Assembly (NCBI GenBank): GCA_033439255.1
Contig: CM065889.1
Coordinates: forward strand, 1-64,000
Length of the DNA: 64,000 nucleotides
Direction: 5' to 3'
DNA from: Hericium rajendrae
Taxonomy: Eukaryota > Basidiomycota > Agaricomycetes > Russulales > Hericiaceae
In this document: one piece after another, positions 32,604 to 42,623 of the stretch
Layout of the letters: every line of letters starts with the position of its first letter
How positions within the stretch are numbered: position 1 is the first letter of the stretch
The notes under the pieces: generated by a model
Told to the model about the DNA's origin: nothing
What the model saw: the letters and a program-made list of their open reading frames with translations, nothing else
Database searches by the model: none
Program-made: the position numbers and the translations under genes

Positions 32604-35483
32604 TCATTCCCACACCAGCGAAAGATACTCACCGACTTTGTACTGAGCCGACCAGCTCCTGCCTCGCCCCAGCGTATCAACATCATCGCTATCGAAGAAC
32701 GAGTATCCCGCTGCCACCCATCAGAATGTGACAGAAAGCCAAAGGTAGAAACAGGACTCACGCAGCGTGTCGGGGTCGTCTTCGTCCGTATCACTGGTGG
32801 GCAGTCCGTTGATCGGCCGCCCAGTCTTGGAGTCGCGCAGAATGCCGCCGTGGTCGACGAACGGCGCCGGCCGCTCGTTCGCGGCACGGTGCAGCTGGAT
32901 CACAATGCGCTGCACGTCATACAGGTACCCCTGCAGCGTATCGAGGAACCGCCGCGTCTGCAGGTGCTTGGAAGAAGCACATCTGCGAGCAAAGTCACTC
33001 AGCATTCGCAGCATGTCTCTAGATCGCGAATGACATACACAGAAATCCCGTCGTCCTTGATGATATACCCGATGCCGTACCCGTCCGCCGCGACCGGCCC
33101 AAAGCCAAACAGGCGCAGCGCCGGGTTACCGCAGTTCGACGTCGAGAGGATCGACGTGTTGAGCTGTGACCAGCCGGGATCCGTGAAGATCAGAGGGAGC
33201 AGATCCTTGCCCGAGTTGCTATTCGAGGGCGACGGCGGAATGTCATCTGGCGATATGTCCAATGTGCCTTCGCTCGCCTCGCGCTGCAGGAGGCAATACA
33301 GGGCGTAGAGGTGGCGGTCCTGGCCGAGGCCCTGGCTGCACGCCTTGGTGAGCTTGACGTGGTGCTCGCAAGCCTTGCGCAGCACGCTCATCTTCTGGGA
33401 TGGTTGGGCCTCAGAGAAGAAGGTCTATGGGCACGTTGGATTAATGCGGAGGGCGCAAAATAGAAAGGGAGCGTACGACCTTCACGAACTCAACGCTTGG
33501 AGGTTGGACGGTCCGGATGGCCTCGGTCCGCCCGTGCAGGAATGCTTTCGTCATCGCCGGCTCGTACGTGCACTCAATACGGCCTGTGTCCAGATTATGA
33601 GCCATCAAGAGAGGGAGCCACACTAGGAACCACATACCATACAGCCCGAAATAAGCCGCTTGAAACGCCATCTGCACGAACGCGTCCGGACTAAACCCAT
33701 GGCTCGTGATGAAGTTCTTCCCATATCCCTTGAACTCAAGCGCCTGGCAGTCGTTCTGGCAAATAAGGTCGCTGAGCCGCGTCTCCGCGAAGCGGATGCC
33801 GGCGCGCAGGTCGGGCGTAAGCGTCCACTCGAGCTTCTTCGGCACGGTATCGAAGAAGACGCCCGGCGGCGGCGTGGGGCGCGCGCCGCCGCGCGGGGGC
33901 TTGTACGACTTGGCGTAGGGGGAGAGCGGCGCGTGGAAGAGCGTGGGCGCGGAGGGGTTGATGGAGCGCGCGAGGAGCATGAGGCCCTCAGTAAAGATGT
34001 CTGCGGCGAATCTGACCATGGTGTGAGGACCGGCATATGCATGGGTATTCGTGGTGAATATACCTCAACACGGTATGTCCATCCACGCCCGTATGCTCAA
34101 AGTTGATACCAGCGGCACCATCGGCGCACACGATGATTTGCAACTAATGCGAATATTCAACACGGCCGCACAGCGCTGAACAGGAGCCAGACCATACCTT
34201 ATCATACCACCGATTGGTGCACGTCCCGATCTGCACGCCTCCGCTCAGGCCGTACGAGCCGCACAAGAAGTTATGGCAAAGATCGGCGAGGTCCTCGGGC
34301 GCCGCATCGTCCAGGCAGACCACGAACAGCGCATTGTCCACGATCTCGAGGCACGATGCGTTGTTACGGTTGTGCGAGAGCGTATCGCGGAGCCCGGACC
34401 ATACCTTGCGGTTCTCAGTCGACAGCACGCCGATGGAGTGACGGGCGACCTGCGATACAGCGTTAGCTGGTAATAGGGGTGCGAGGAGCGGTCATGGGCA
34501 TACCTCGGAGATGGGCAGCGTATCCGCATCCGAAAGGATGGCTTGTAGATTGCGTTGGATTTCGCGCTCGGTGAGCACGGGCCTATTCTCGTGATCGAGA
34601 ACGTCGAACCAATCTAGGTCGCACTCAGTACATCTCAACGTCGCGTGGCAGAAACGACAACACACAGAATTGAGCTCGGCGCAGCACCACGATGTGCCTC
34701 GAGTCCGCCGAAGTGACCATCTTGCAGCCCCTCTGCACGTCGCGTCATCGAACTCAGTGCTGCTAACATCGTTCGAAGACAGAGAAGACGCACCATCGTG
34801 GGGATCCGCGCTGTGCCAAACAGCCGGGTATATTGATCCATGTCGAGTGGGGTGCCCCGGGCCGTGTCGGGGCTGAGCATGCCTGCGCGAAGGTCATGAA
34901 TAAAACCGAGGGACGAAACGATGAGCGCTGCAGCTCTGGGGAGCTGAGCGCCGCGGTCTGGAGTCGGATCATTCCTGGCAGTCAGATTGTCAGAGGATAT
35001 TTCATCAGAGGTTGTCCCAAAAACACTCACTCAAGGACAAAGAATGGATTCAAGGCGAGCACGACAGGGTCCGAGTGCGACAAGTACGATTCATACCTGG
35101 GCAGACCAGACGCGTAAGGGTCTTCCCACTCCGCACAACGTCCGTCAAAAACCTACCAGAACTCCTCGATATAGCTTCGTAGCGATCTTCGTCAACAACG
35201 AACTTATATATAGCGCGGTTCCACGAACGCACCTATCCTTCTTCTCCGCCCAGGCCTTGAGCTTCTCCTGGATCCGGGGCCCTTCTCCATTCAAAAACTG
35301 CTCAACCGCTTGCCGGGTGTGCTCATGGTCCGTCGGGTCCTGTAGGCCCTCGAGCGCGGTCAGATACCGCCTGCAGGTGTCCTCGAGATCGGGAATGGGC
35401 AGCTTCGGAAGCTTGGTCTGGTGCGCGAAGGTCCGTGATTCTGGCGGGTGCGCTTCGAATTTCGTCGTCGGTGCCGCAGACAT
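32604..35483 (-). CDS. Carnitine O-acetyltransferase (Yat1/Yat2-like)
   Basis: Moves acetyl groups between CoA and carnitine so that they can cross organelle membranes. The gene has about ten introns. The start MSAAPTTKFEAHPP is followed by KLPKLPIPDLEDTCRRYLT, the usual N-terminal signature of choline/carnitine acyltransferases. The putative catalytic His is in INFEHTGVDGHTVLR. Further family blocks are SHGFSPDAFVQMAFQAAY, the (T/S)EAIRT equivalent GRTEAIRTVQPP, and GFGPVAADGYGIGY near the C-terminus. No mitochondrial signal is evident. The chosen stop at 32606-32604 gives a tail YKVGEYLSLVWE; a GTGAGT inside it could instead be a donor to a further exon, so the extreme C-terminus and any peroxisomal SKL-type signal are uncertain. 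The EHTGVDGH form looks like the yeast Yat class rather than the Cat2 class. Confidence 0.85.
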
Positions 35484-36091
35484 GGGTATAAGATATTAAC
35501 GGTAGCTGGATGAATCTGGATACAGCACGAAGGATACAAGGGTAGGCAGATCAATGGGAAAGGAGACACAGTACAATAAAGGAGCCTGGATGAGTTTTAC
35601 GGTGTGTTTGAGGGAGAGTGAGTCACGAGTTCACGCAGCTGGAGTAATACATATAAGGTGGGCTTAGCACTGCTTAGCAGACATCACCAGGGAAGGTCAT
35701 GCAGCACCGCAGGGCAGAATGACAGAATTGCGGGGTAACGCTTCGATCGGTTCCGGTCCGCGAAGTCTAACTCCGCATGCGGGGTACCGGGCGCTCCTCC
35801 TCCAGCTCTTTCATTCATCTTTCTCCCTTTGGCCGCTCTCTGCATCGATAGCCTTATCTTTCCTGATTTTGTGCGAGATGGCGACATGGCGAGGGCACCT
35901 GTGACTAACGCCGCACGTTCAAAGGCATGTGACCTTGCCCATGGGCCAACTGCAAGGGATATGATAGGCTACCAGAGGCCTTTCGACGGGCAATTTCGAT
36001 AAGTAATACGTAGAAAACAACAATTTGAATAGAGATGGATGGACAATTGAAACACCTCTAACGGTGGACTTACAGTGCTTTGCATATGAAA
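35484..36091. other. Promoter of the carnitine acetyltransferase gene and 3' flank of SPP2
   Basis: No gene is seen. Short CT-rich stretches are present (35805-35840). Confidence 0.5.
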
Positions 36092-37639
36092 CTAGTCGCG
36101 ACGGTCTCTGTCCCCCCTGCTTGACCGTCCAGGCGAGCGGTCCCTGCGTCTATCCCGATCCTCACGATCATAGTCCCGCCGGTCGTCTCTTCGTCTATCG
36201 CGCTTCCCATCATAGTCATAGTCCCTCCTGTCCCTTCTATCCCCATCCTTCCCTTTGTCGTAATCATAGTCTTTGTCCTTCCTCGCTGATCTTGCTGGCG
36301 AAGGAGACCCTCGTCTCGACTTCGATGGCCGCGAAGGTGATCCTGAACTTCGTCTTGACTTGCTGTCACGTTCCGGGGATCTCCTTCGCGACGTAGTTCC
36401 CGAGCCAGAGCCGGAACCAGACCTCTCCCCATCATCCCTTTCCTTCTTGATGACAGGCACATACCTTCTCTCCGGCCGTTTGGTGCCCTTCTTGTTCTGG
36501 CCCCCGTCGTCATGCACCTCCTTCTCCTTCGCGCCGATACCCAAGAGCGCAGGGCGAGCTTGAGGGAGCCAGGGCTCGACGGGGCCTTTGCCTTTCCTGC
36601 TCGCGGCTTGCCCCTCCTTCCAGCCCATCCCTCTCAGAAGCGCAGCGCCGAATTGTGACACTGGGACGCGCTCATAATCGTTGAGCGTAGCCACATCAGG
36701 AAGAGTGTCGATATCCTGCTGGAATGCATCGTCCTCGGTCGGATGACGACCGCCAAAGGCGTCGACTCCGGACGGAATAATGTCGATGATAGGGCCTTCC
36801 TCAGCACCCTCACCGGCGGCGCCAGCGAGCAGCGCACGCAACGCGCGTTGATCTTCTGAGATCTCTTCGATCTTGACCTCTTCCTCCTCCACCTTCTCCA
36901 CAATCATTGCGTCGGACTCGACAACCTCGACCTTGGTGCGCTTCGAGCGCATCTGCAAGCCTTGCAGGACAGGACCTGAGTTGATTGCATCCCTAGTCCC
37001 AAGACCGCCGACGCTCCCATCAGCGCCTGTACCCGCCTGAGCAGACGGAGGGACGTAAGACACGGCCGCGCGGCGCCGCCTGGCCACCTCGCGCCAGTCG
37101 CGGTTCTGGAGCGGCGCGATGACCATCGGGCCCTCCTTCTTTTTCTCCGGGATGACTCTAGAGACAGAAACGCATGCTGTTGTGAGTTGAGAACCTGACA
37201 GACCGCGCCGCGAGCGCGCAGCAGAGAGAGGAGACGTGACACACCGCTGCACGCCGAACTGGTCGAATCCCGTCACGAGCTCGTCCTGTATATGCTCTTC
37301 TTCCTCGTCGCTTGAGTAAAAGGTCGCCGTCTTGCGCTTGGGCGACGCCGGGACGCTGCGCGCGAGCGGGCTGCCAGGTGTCGAGCCATTTGTAAGGTGG
37401 CGCGGGAGTGCGGGGACTTTGAAGGAGGATTCGTCGGAATCGGCGCCGGTAGACGTTGCGCGCGAGGTGGGCGTCGGGCGTCGAACAGTGAATGAGACGT
37501 TGGACGTCGCTGGTGTTCCCGACGTCGAGGACATGGTGGTTTCAGCAATGGAGGTAGGGCCTGGGGTCTTCCGGGGCGGTGGCGTTGATTTGTGGTGCGG
37601 ACCTCGGACACTGCTTACTCTAGCATCTGCCATCCACAC
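36092..37639 (-). CDS. Pre-mRNA splicing factor Spp2-like (G-patch)
   Basis: Spp2 activates the DEAH helicase Prp2 in the spliceosome. Exon 1 is 37639-37245 and exon 2 is 37157-36092, joined in frame (Q-R-VIPEKKK). From the first ATG the product has 486 residues. ATGs at 37633 and 37534 (MSSTSGTPATSNVSFTV) are alternatives; the last starts where Spp2 homologues usually do (memory-based). Features are an acidic segment near residue 110 (SSDEEEEHIQDE), DFxx-like NRDWREVARRRR, YERVPVSQFGAALLRGMGWKEGQ (the G-patch that binds Prp2, about residue 300), and a C-terminal third of alternating RD, RS and DY residues. The 5' end lies only about 21 bases from the left end of a retrotransposon. Confidence 0.85.
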   Translation of the reverse strand: MWMADARVSSVRGPHHKSTPPPRKTPGPTSIAETTMSSTSGTPATSNVSFTVRRPTPTSRATSTGADSDESSFKVPALPRHLTNGSTPGSPLARSVPASPKRKTATFYSSDEEEEHIQDELVTGFDQFGVQRCVTSPLSAARSRRGLSGSQLTTACVSVSRVIPEKKKEGPMVIAPLQNRDWREVARRRRAAVSYVPPSAQAGTGADGSVGGLGTRDAINSGPVLQGLQMRSKRTKVEVVESDAMIVEKVEEEEVKIEEISEDQRALRALLAGAAGEGAEEGPIIDIIPSGVDAFGGRHPTEDDAFQQDIDTLPDVATLNDYERVPVSQFGAALLRGMGWKEGQAASRKGKGPVEPWLPQARPALLGIGAKEKEVHDDGGQNKKGTKRPERRYVPVIKKERDDGERSGSGSGSGTTSRRRSPERDSKSRRSSGSPSRPSKSRRGSPSPARSARKDKDYDYDKGKDGDRRDRRDYDYDGKRDRRRDDRRDYDREDRDRRRDRSPGRSSRGDRDRRD

Positions 37640-37659
37640 TGCAACTTTGCTGCAATTTT

Positions 37660-37947
37660 TCGCGGTTAAAGGAAATTTAACCTAGACTAATAGTCCAAGC
37701 GCCCGGATTGCCTGAGCTCAGACCCGCTCTCCGCGAGCCTAGACCTTTCGCCTCTGCAGCTTGCTCTCTCGGAGCCCGCAGTTCGGTACGTGGTTGGTGT
37801 CCGTGCGCCGTGCGCGCACAGACCATCTCTTTTTGCCTCCGTCTCAGTCAGCCTATAAAAGGGCGCGTCGCTAGTCCTACAGGGGTTCTTCACCTTCTGT
37901 TCACGACCTTCGCGCACCATTAGCGCGTTTGAGTATTTTCAAAGCAC
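37660..37947 (+). repeat. Split direct repeat A1 (left end)
   Basis: This is 288 bases, matching A2 at an offset of 4676 throughout. It contains the promoter-like TATAAAA at 37854-37860. It starts TCGCGGTTAAAGG; the first base may belong to the flank. Confidence 0.92.
37854..37860 (+). promoter_or_regulatory. TATA box of the retrotransposon
   Basis: TATAAAA lies within A1, about 140 bases before the ORF1 start. It is followed by a GC-rich initiator region, and the same site occurs in A2 at 42530-42536. It probably drives the genomic RNA. Confidence 0.6.
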
Positions 37948-38001
37948 AATTGAAATCTGCGATTTCCGTCGAGTTAATACTCTCCAAAGCAACACTAGTC
38001 A

Positions 38002-39276
38002 ATGTCTACCCATGAGTCAACGTCGCCGCCGCCTCCTCCGACAGTCACGGATCTCCCGCCTGCTGGCGGAGGACATTCCGAAGTACCAGCTGCCAACAGC
38101 ACTCTCCAGACCGCCCCAGACCGTCAGCAGGGCGCAGACCCGTCGCCTTTCGCTGCGCCGGCCGTCCAAGAATGCTTGCAAGCCGTCCAGCGATTTAGGA
38201 GCGGTGAATACTCGCGAGAAGAAGCGATTTATCGCGTCTTCGACGCTCTCGGGAATTCCAGTCAACCCACGGCGATCATCTTCCAGGCCGCGCGTCCCTA
38301 CATTGAAATGCTCGACAGTGTCCTCGCTCAACGGCGCGGAGCCGAAGAGCGAGGTCGTATCATCGCAGACGGACCCGATACAAGCCGACCGACTGGCGAA
38401 GCCGAACCACAGACTGAAGGCGGCAGCGCCTTGTCCGCAGTCGCTCACAAGCGCAACCGTGCCGAGCTCGACGACAGTGACGATGACGAAGAACAGCGAC
38501 CTGGGCGACGGCCGCTCGATCTTTCGACCCTGCCTTGGATGCAGAATGTCCAGGCAGTTTCATTGCCCAAATCACTCGAAGACACCAGGGGTCTGCTCGT
38601 GCTTTTCTCACAAGATCCCAAGCGATGGAAAACTTATTTCGTCAACGAGCCGAACTGCCCTCAATTTCCCGATTCAGAATGGTCCAACGTCATCCTCGGG
38701 CGACCAATCAACCTCGATCTTGTCCTTGCCTCCATGTTCAATGTCTCGCTTGAACAGAAGCACAAGGAACGACTCGGGCGGGTTAGTTTCTCGCTCGATG
38801 ACGTTGCCCCATCCAGGGTCGTCAAAACCCAAGGTGACTGGCTATCAGCTTGGAAGGCTACCTCCGATGCTGTCGCGTACATCTTCCGACACCGCCGAGA
38901 TGAACTCGATCAGTACAGTACGTACATGTCCACCATGTTCACTTCTGTCCTCGAAGGAAGCCATGCCCGTGTCATTTGCTACGACAAAGCAATCCGACTT
39001 CGTGTCTCTAGCCGACGAGACATCCTCCTCACGGATCTCCACCGGTTTACCGACCTCCACACACTCTGGCTCTCACCTCTGGGTGCCGGACCAAGTACAG
39101 GCCCCGCGCGCGCTGGCGGAGCTCGCCCACCTGCCAAGCCTGGGAAGAAGTCCGAAGCGTGTCGCCGGTGGAACGATGGAAAGTGTCCATTCACCGCAAC
39201 CACTTGCAACTGGAGCCACGTTTGCCTCAAGTGTGGCGGACTACACGTCGCTACCGCGTGCTCTCAACGAGCGTGA
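38002..39276 (+). CDS. Retrotransposon ORF1, gag-like with zinc knuckle
   Basis: 424 residues. The N-terminal part is proline- and serine-rich. The middle (about residues 200-330) is helical and without a named domain. The C-terminus has a cysteine cluster CRRWNDGKCPFTATTCNWSH, a CCCH-like finger, followed by CLKCGGLHVATAC, a zinc knuckle (CxxCxxxHxxxxC) of the type used to bind RNA. It presumably packages the element RNA. The ORF2 frame is open through the whole of this gene in the next register. Confidence 0.85.
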   Translation: MSTHESTSPPPPPTVTDLPPAGGGHSEVPAANSTLQTAPDRQQGADPSPFAAPAVQECLQAVQRFRSGEYSREEAIYRVFDALGNSSQPTAIIFQAARPYIEMLDSVLAQRRGAEERGRIIADGPDTSRPTGEAEPQTEGGSALSAVAHKRNRAELDDSDDDEEQRPGRRPLDLSTLPWMQNVQAVSLPKSLEDTRGLLVLFSQDPKRWKTYFVNEPNCPQFPDSEWSNVILGRPINLDLVLASMFNVSLEQKHKERLGRVSFSLDDVAPSRVVKTQGDWLSAWKATSDAVAYIFRHRRDELDQYSTYMSTMFTSVLEGSHARVICYDKAIRLRVSSRRDILLTDLHRFTDLHTLWLSPLGAGPSTGPARAGGARPPAKPGKKSEACRRWNDGKCPFTATTCNWSHVCLKCGGLHVATACSQRA

Positions 39277-41113
39277 AGTTGATTTTCTCCCCTCTCCGCG
39301 CTATCGCCTAGGACTCGAATGGTCGTACGACGCTCCATACTCGTACACCCCGGCCGCGGACTGGTCGCTCACTGCGCCACCCCTTCCTTCTCCTCCTGAA
39401 AACGAACAAAACAACACGGTGTTGCATCGCACCATCTCCGAACACCCATCTCTATTCAAAAATCCGTGCATCATCGACTGTGACACCTACGAAAAATATC
39501 TCGAGTTCCATCCCAATGTACCTTTCGTCGAATCAGTCTGTCGTGGTTTGCGCGGGGGCTTCTGGCCTTCGGCTATCACTGACAGGCCTGGTTATCCGAT
39601 TACTTGGGACAACTCGCGCAGGGAACTGTCATCCGATGCGCATCGCGCGTTCGTCGAGGAACAGTGCCAAAAAGAGATCGACATTGGACGCTTCTCCGAA
39701 GCCTGGGAAGCCGACGAGCTCTATCCTGGCATGTACAGCATGCCCATTGGGGTCGTGCCAAAGCCCAACTCCGACAAGTTACGTCTGATCACTGACCACA
39801 GTGCAGGCAAATTTTCCTTGAACTCAATGATTCCAAAACCATCCTTTGACGAGAAGGTTCAACTCGACAACGTGCAAGACTTGGGTCGCATCCTTCTACG
39901 CGTGCGCCATGAGCACCCCGGACGCAAGCTCGTTCTCTTCAAGTCCGACGTCGCAGAAGCCTACCGCCAGCTCCCCATGCACCCATGGTGGCAAGCGCGC
40001 CAAGTCGTTTCGATCGGAACTCGTCGCATGGTCGACCGCGCGAACGTTTTCGGCGGCTGTCGGTCCGGAAACATCTGGTGCGCGTTCATGAGCCTCGTGC
40101 TCTGGATCGCCGTATACATTTGGTTCCTAGCCGATCTCCTGGCGTACTCAGACGATACTTTCTCGTGGGAGTTTGCCGATGCTTTAACTTGGTACGAGCC
40201 CTATCAACTCATGTTCCCCACCAAACAAGCCCGTCTCCTACAACTTTGGGATATCTTACGGATCCCTCACAACCTCCCGAAGCAAACTCATGGATCACCA
40301 CTTCCCATCATCGGTTTCGAAGTTGATGCGAACTTAATGCAGATCACCCTCTCCGCGGAAAGGCGTGCTGCTCTCGTTGCGGGCATCCGAGACTTTATGA
40401 ACGTTTCATCAGCTCGTCACCGTCGACCTCTCCGCCAATTTCAAGCCTTAGCCGGATGGATACAGTGGTCATTAAATGTTTTCCCACTCCTCCGACCCGG
40501 TCTTTCTCGCCTCTACGCCAAAACACGAGGTAAAACGAACCCTAGTGCTGCCGTCGAGATCACGGTCGCACTCTGTGCTGAGCTCACATGGCTCGCTGAT
40601 CACATCGAGCGTGCTTCGGGGGTTTTCCTACTCGAATCCCTATCCTGGCGCCCGGCCGATGCGGATCTCGAGCTATTCACAGATGCTTCTCTGGATGGAC
40701 TCGCGTTCTGGTCTCCCGCGCTGTCCATGGGTTTCCACGCTCATCTCCCCGACATCGCCGCCACAATCTTTTTCTGGGAAGCCCTCGCTGTCGTCTCGGC
40801 TATCGATTGGGCCTCACACCTTCATCCCAACCGCCCTCGTCGTCTCCTCATCCATTGCGACAATTCGAACACGGTCGACCTCTTCAACACGCTCCACGCT
40901 CAACCGCAATATAACAGCCTCCTTTTGTTTGCTGTCGACCGCCTCCTCGACAGTGGCATCGACCTACGTGTCGTTCACATCGCCGGTACTTCCAACGGCG
41001 TCGCCGACGCTCTCTCCCGCTTCCAGATGGATCGCGCTCGGACGCTGCATCCGGGCCTCGACTCTTTCACCTTCAAACCCCCACGGGATGCGCTGGGGGC
41101 ACGCCGATTATGA
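38012..41113 (+). CDS. Retrotransposon ORF2, reverse transcriptase and RNase H
   Basis: The frame is open for 1033 codons from 38012, but conserved sequence begins only after ORF1 ends (about 39250), so the real product probably starts near there by frameshift or re-initiation. RT blocks are MPIGVVPKPNSDKLRLITDHS, FKSDVAEAYRQLPMHP (first catalytic Asp), FGGCRSGNIWCAF, and YSDDTFSWEF (the YxDD active site). The RNase H blocks ELFTDASLDGLAFW, FFWEALAVVSAIDWA, IHCDNSNTVDLFN and GTSNGVADALSR supply the acidic residues D, E, D and D. There is no protease or integrase. The stop overlaps the start of ORF3 as ATGA. Confidence 0.88.
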   Translation: MSQRRRRLLRQSRISRLLAEDIPKYQLPTALSRPPQTVSRAQTRRLSLRRPSKNACKPSSDLGAVNTREKKRFIASSTLSGIPVNPRRSSSRPRVPTLKCSTVSSLNGAEPKSEVVSSQTDPIQADRLAKPNHRLKAAAPCPQSLTSATVPSSTTVTMTKNSDLGDGRSIFRPCLGCRMSRQFHCPNHSKTPGVCSCFSHKIPSDGKLISSTSRTALNFPIQNGPTSSSGDQSTSILSLPPCSMSRLNRSTRNDSGGLVSRSMTLPHPGSSKPKVTGYQLGRLPPMLSRTSSDTAEMNSISTVRTCPPCSLLSSKEAMPVSFATTKQSDFVSLADETSSSRISTGLPTSTHSGSHLWVPDQVQAPRALAELAHLPSLGRSPKRVAGGTMESVHSPQPLATGATFASSVADYTSLPRALNEREVDFLPSPRYRLGLEWSYDAPYSYTPAADWSLTAPPLPSPPENEQNNTVLHRTISEHPSLFKNPCIIDCDTYEKYLEFHPNVPFVESVCRGLRGGFWPSAITDRPGYPITWDNSRRELSSDAHRAFVEEQCQKEIDIGRFSEAWEADELYPGMYSMPIGVVPKPNSDKLRLITDHSAGKFSLNSMIPKPSFDEKVQLDNVQDLGRILLRVRHEHPGRKLVLFKSDVAEAYRQLPMHPWWQARQVVSIGTRRMVDRANVFGGCRSGNIWCAFMSLVLWIAVYIWFLADLLAYSDDTFSWEFADALTWYEPYQLMFPTKQARLLQLWDILRIPHNLPKQTHGSPLPIIGFEVDANLMQITLSAERRAALVAGIRDFMNVSSARHRRPLRQFQALAGWIQWSLNVFPLLRPGLSRLYAKTRGKTNPSAAVEITVALCAELTWLADHIERASGVFLLESLSWRPADADLELFTDASLDGLAFWSPALSMGFHAHLPDIAATIFFWEALAVVSAIDWASHLHPNRPRRLLIHCDNSNTVDLFNTLHAQPQYNSLLLFAVDRLLDSGIDLRVVHIAGTSNGVADALSRFQMDRARTLHPGLDSFTFKPPRDALGARRL

Positions 41114-42102
41114 ATTTCCCTCCCCGCTCGACCAGGCAACCTGTGCGAGAACCCTGGTCACACGAGCGGTTATTGCGCGAACGCGCGATTGCACTCGGGC
41201 TCGCGCTCCGCCATTCCTCGCTACTCTCTTACTCCTCGGCCCTGCAATCCTACCTCACCTTTTGCCAGTCTCACGAGCTCCCAATCGATCCCACGGAAGA
41301 CACCCTCTCTTTTTACGTGGTCTACACCTCCCACCATATTCGTCCATCGTCTGTATCCAATTACCTCTCCGGTATCTGCAATCAGCTTGAACCTTTTTTC
41401 CCCAATGTCCGTGCGGCACGCCGATCCCAACTCGTCTCCCGCACCATGCGCGGCTGCCTCAAGATCCATGCCTCTGCGCCGACCCGTAAAAGTCCCCTTC
41501 TACGCTCACAGCTCTCTTCCGTTCTATTGCAACATGCCGACAGCTCCGCATTGGACGACCTTCTTTTCGCCACGCTATTATCAACCGCTTTCCATGGCCT
41601 TCTTCGCCTCGGCGAACTCGTTTGGCCCGATGCCCTCGCACTCCATGATTGGCAGCGCGTTATCACACGCGGCTCGGTTCGTTGGATGCCCAATGGTTTC
41701 CGTTTCACCCTCCCCACTTCCAAAACCGACCGCACGTATGCCGGCCACGACATTCTCATCGCCGGCGTCCCATCTTCTTGCGATCCTGTTCGCCCGTTTC
41801 GTCGTTACCTCGCTGAACGTGATCGTCTTTTCCCTTGCCACCCCAACCTTTGGGCACGCTCATCCGGTGATGTCCCCACTCGATCGTGGTTCATGCGACG
41901 TCTACGCGCCCATTTTCCATCCGACATCAGTGGTCACTCCTTACGTGCTGGCGGCGCAACCGCGCTAGCCGAGGATGGCATTCCGCTCGACTACATCCAA
42001 TTCTTAGGCCGTTGGTCCTCTGATACATTTCAGATTTATATTCGCAAAAATCCTGTTATTTTGTGTTCTCTTCTTTTTCAGACTCCAAACCCCGCGACCT
42101 AA
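41110..42102 (+). CDS. Retrotransposon ORF3, tyrosine recombinase
   Basis: 330 residues. A core-binding domain lies at about residues 30-120 (RHSSLLSYSSALQSYLTFC). The catalytic domain follows, with LLRLGEL (first Arg), SGHSLRAGG (His and second Arg), GRWSSD (Trp) and the nucleophile Tyr in FQIYI. This is the complete R-H-R-W-Y set. In DIRS-order elements this enzyme integrates the DNA copy by site-specific recombination in place of an integrase. The start codon overlaps the ORF2 stop by four bases (ATGA), suggesting coupled translation. Confidence 0.9.
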   Translation: MNFPPRSTRQPVREPWSHERLLRERAIALGLALRHSSLLSYSSALQSYLTFCQSHELPIDPTEDTLSFYVVYTSHHIRPSSVSNYLSGICNQLEPFFPNVRAARRSQLVSRTMRGCLKIHASAPTRKSPLLRSQLSSVLLQHADSSALDDLLFATLLSTAFHGLLRLGELVWPDALALHDWQRVITRGSVRWMPNGFRFTLPTSKTDRTYAGHDILIAGVPSSCDPVRPFRRYLAERDRLFPCHPNLWARSSGDVPTRSWFMRRLRAHFPSDISGHSLRAGGATALAEDGIPLDYIQFLGRWSSDTFQIYIRKNPVILCSLLFQTPNPAT

Positions 42103-42183
42103 CCCAGCGTGGCTTCCTTTCCTGATACTCTTACACATCACACCTCCTTTTCTCTCTCCTTTTTTCTTCCACTCATAGCATTA

Positions 42184-42335
42184 GGGATCCTATCACTGCG
42201 GTGTGACAATACATTCGCCCTTTCTCGGGCCGCCCGTTCCGCACATATGCGGCGGCGGCCGCGACATCCCTATTTGCTTTTCCGAGCCTGCCTCTTTCCC
42301 GGAGCTCCGTCTGCGTCGACGCGCAAGACGATTAG
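42184..42335 (+). repeat. Split direct repeat B1 (internal)
   Basis: 152 bases beginning GGGATCCTATCAC, identical by eye to B2 at an offset of 514. Its right end (GACGATTAG) abuts A2 directly. Confidence 0.9.
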
Positions 42336-42623
42336 TCGCGGTTAAAGGAAATTTAACCTAGACTAATAGTCCAAGCGCCCGGATTGCCTGAGCTCAGACC
42401 CGCTCTCCGCGAGCCTAGACCTTTCGCCTCTGCAGCTTGCTCTCTCGGAGCCCGCAGTTCGGTACGTGGTTGGTGTCCGTGCGCCGTGCGCGCACAGACC
42501 ATCTCTTTTTGCCTCCGTCTCAGTCAGCCTATAAAAGGGCGCGTCGCTAGTCCTACAGGGGTTCTTCACCTTCTGTTCACGACCTTCGCGCACCATTAGC
42601 GCGTTTGAGTATTTTCAAAGCAC
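42336..42623 (+). repeat. Split direct repeat A2 (internal)
   Basis: 288-base copy of A1 placed after B1. The B1-A2 boundary reads GATTAG-TCGCGG, the expected circle junction. TATAAAA recurs at 42530-42536. Confidence 0.9.

Noticed and set aside
37687-37920. 77-codon minus-strand frame repeated at 42363-42596
   Set aside because: It is a translation of the identical A repeats of the retrotransposon, not a gene.
37660-42623. Classical LTR retrotransposon with the A repeats as LTRs
   Set aside because: There is no integrase; a tyrosine recombinase and a second split repeat pair (B) identify it as DIRS-order.
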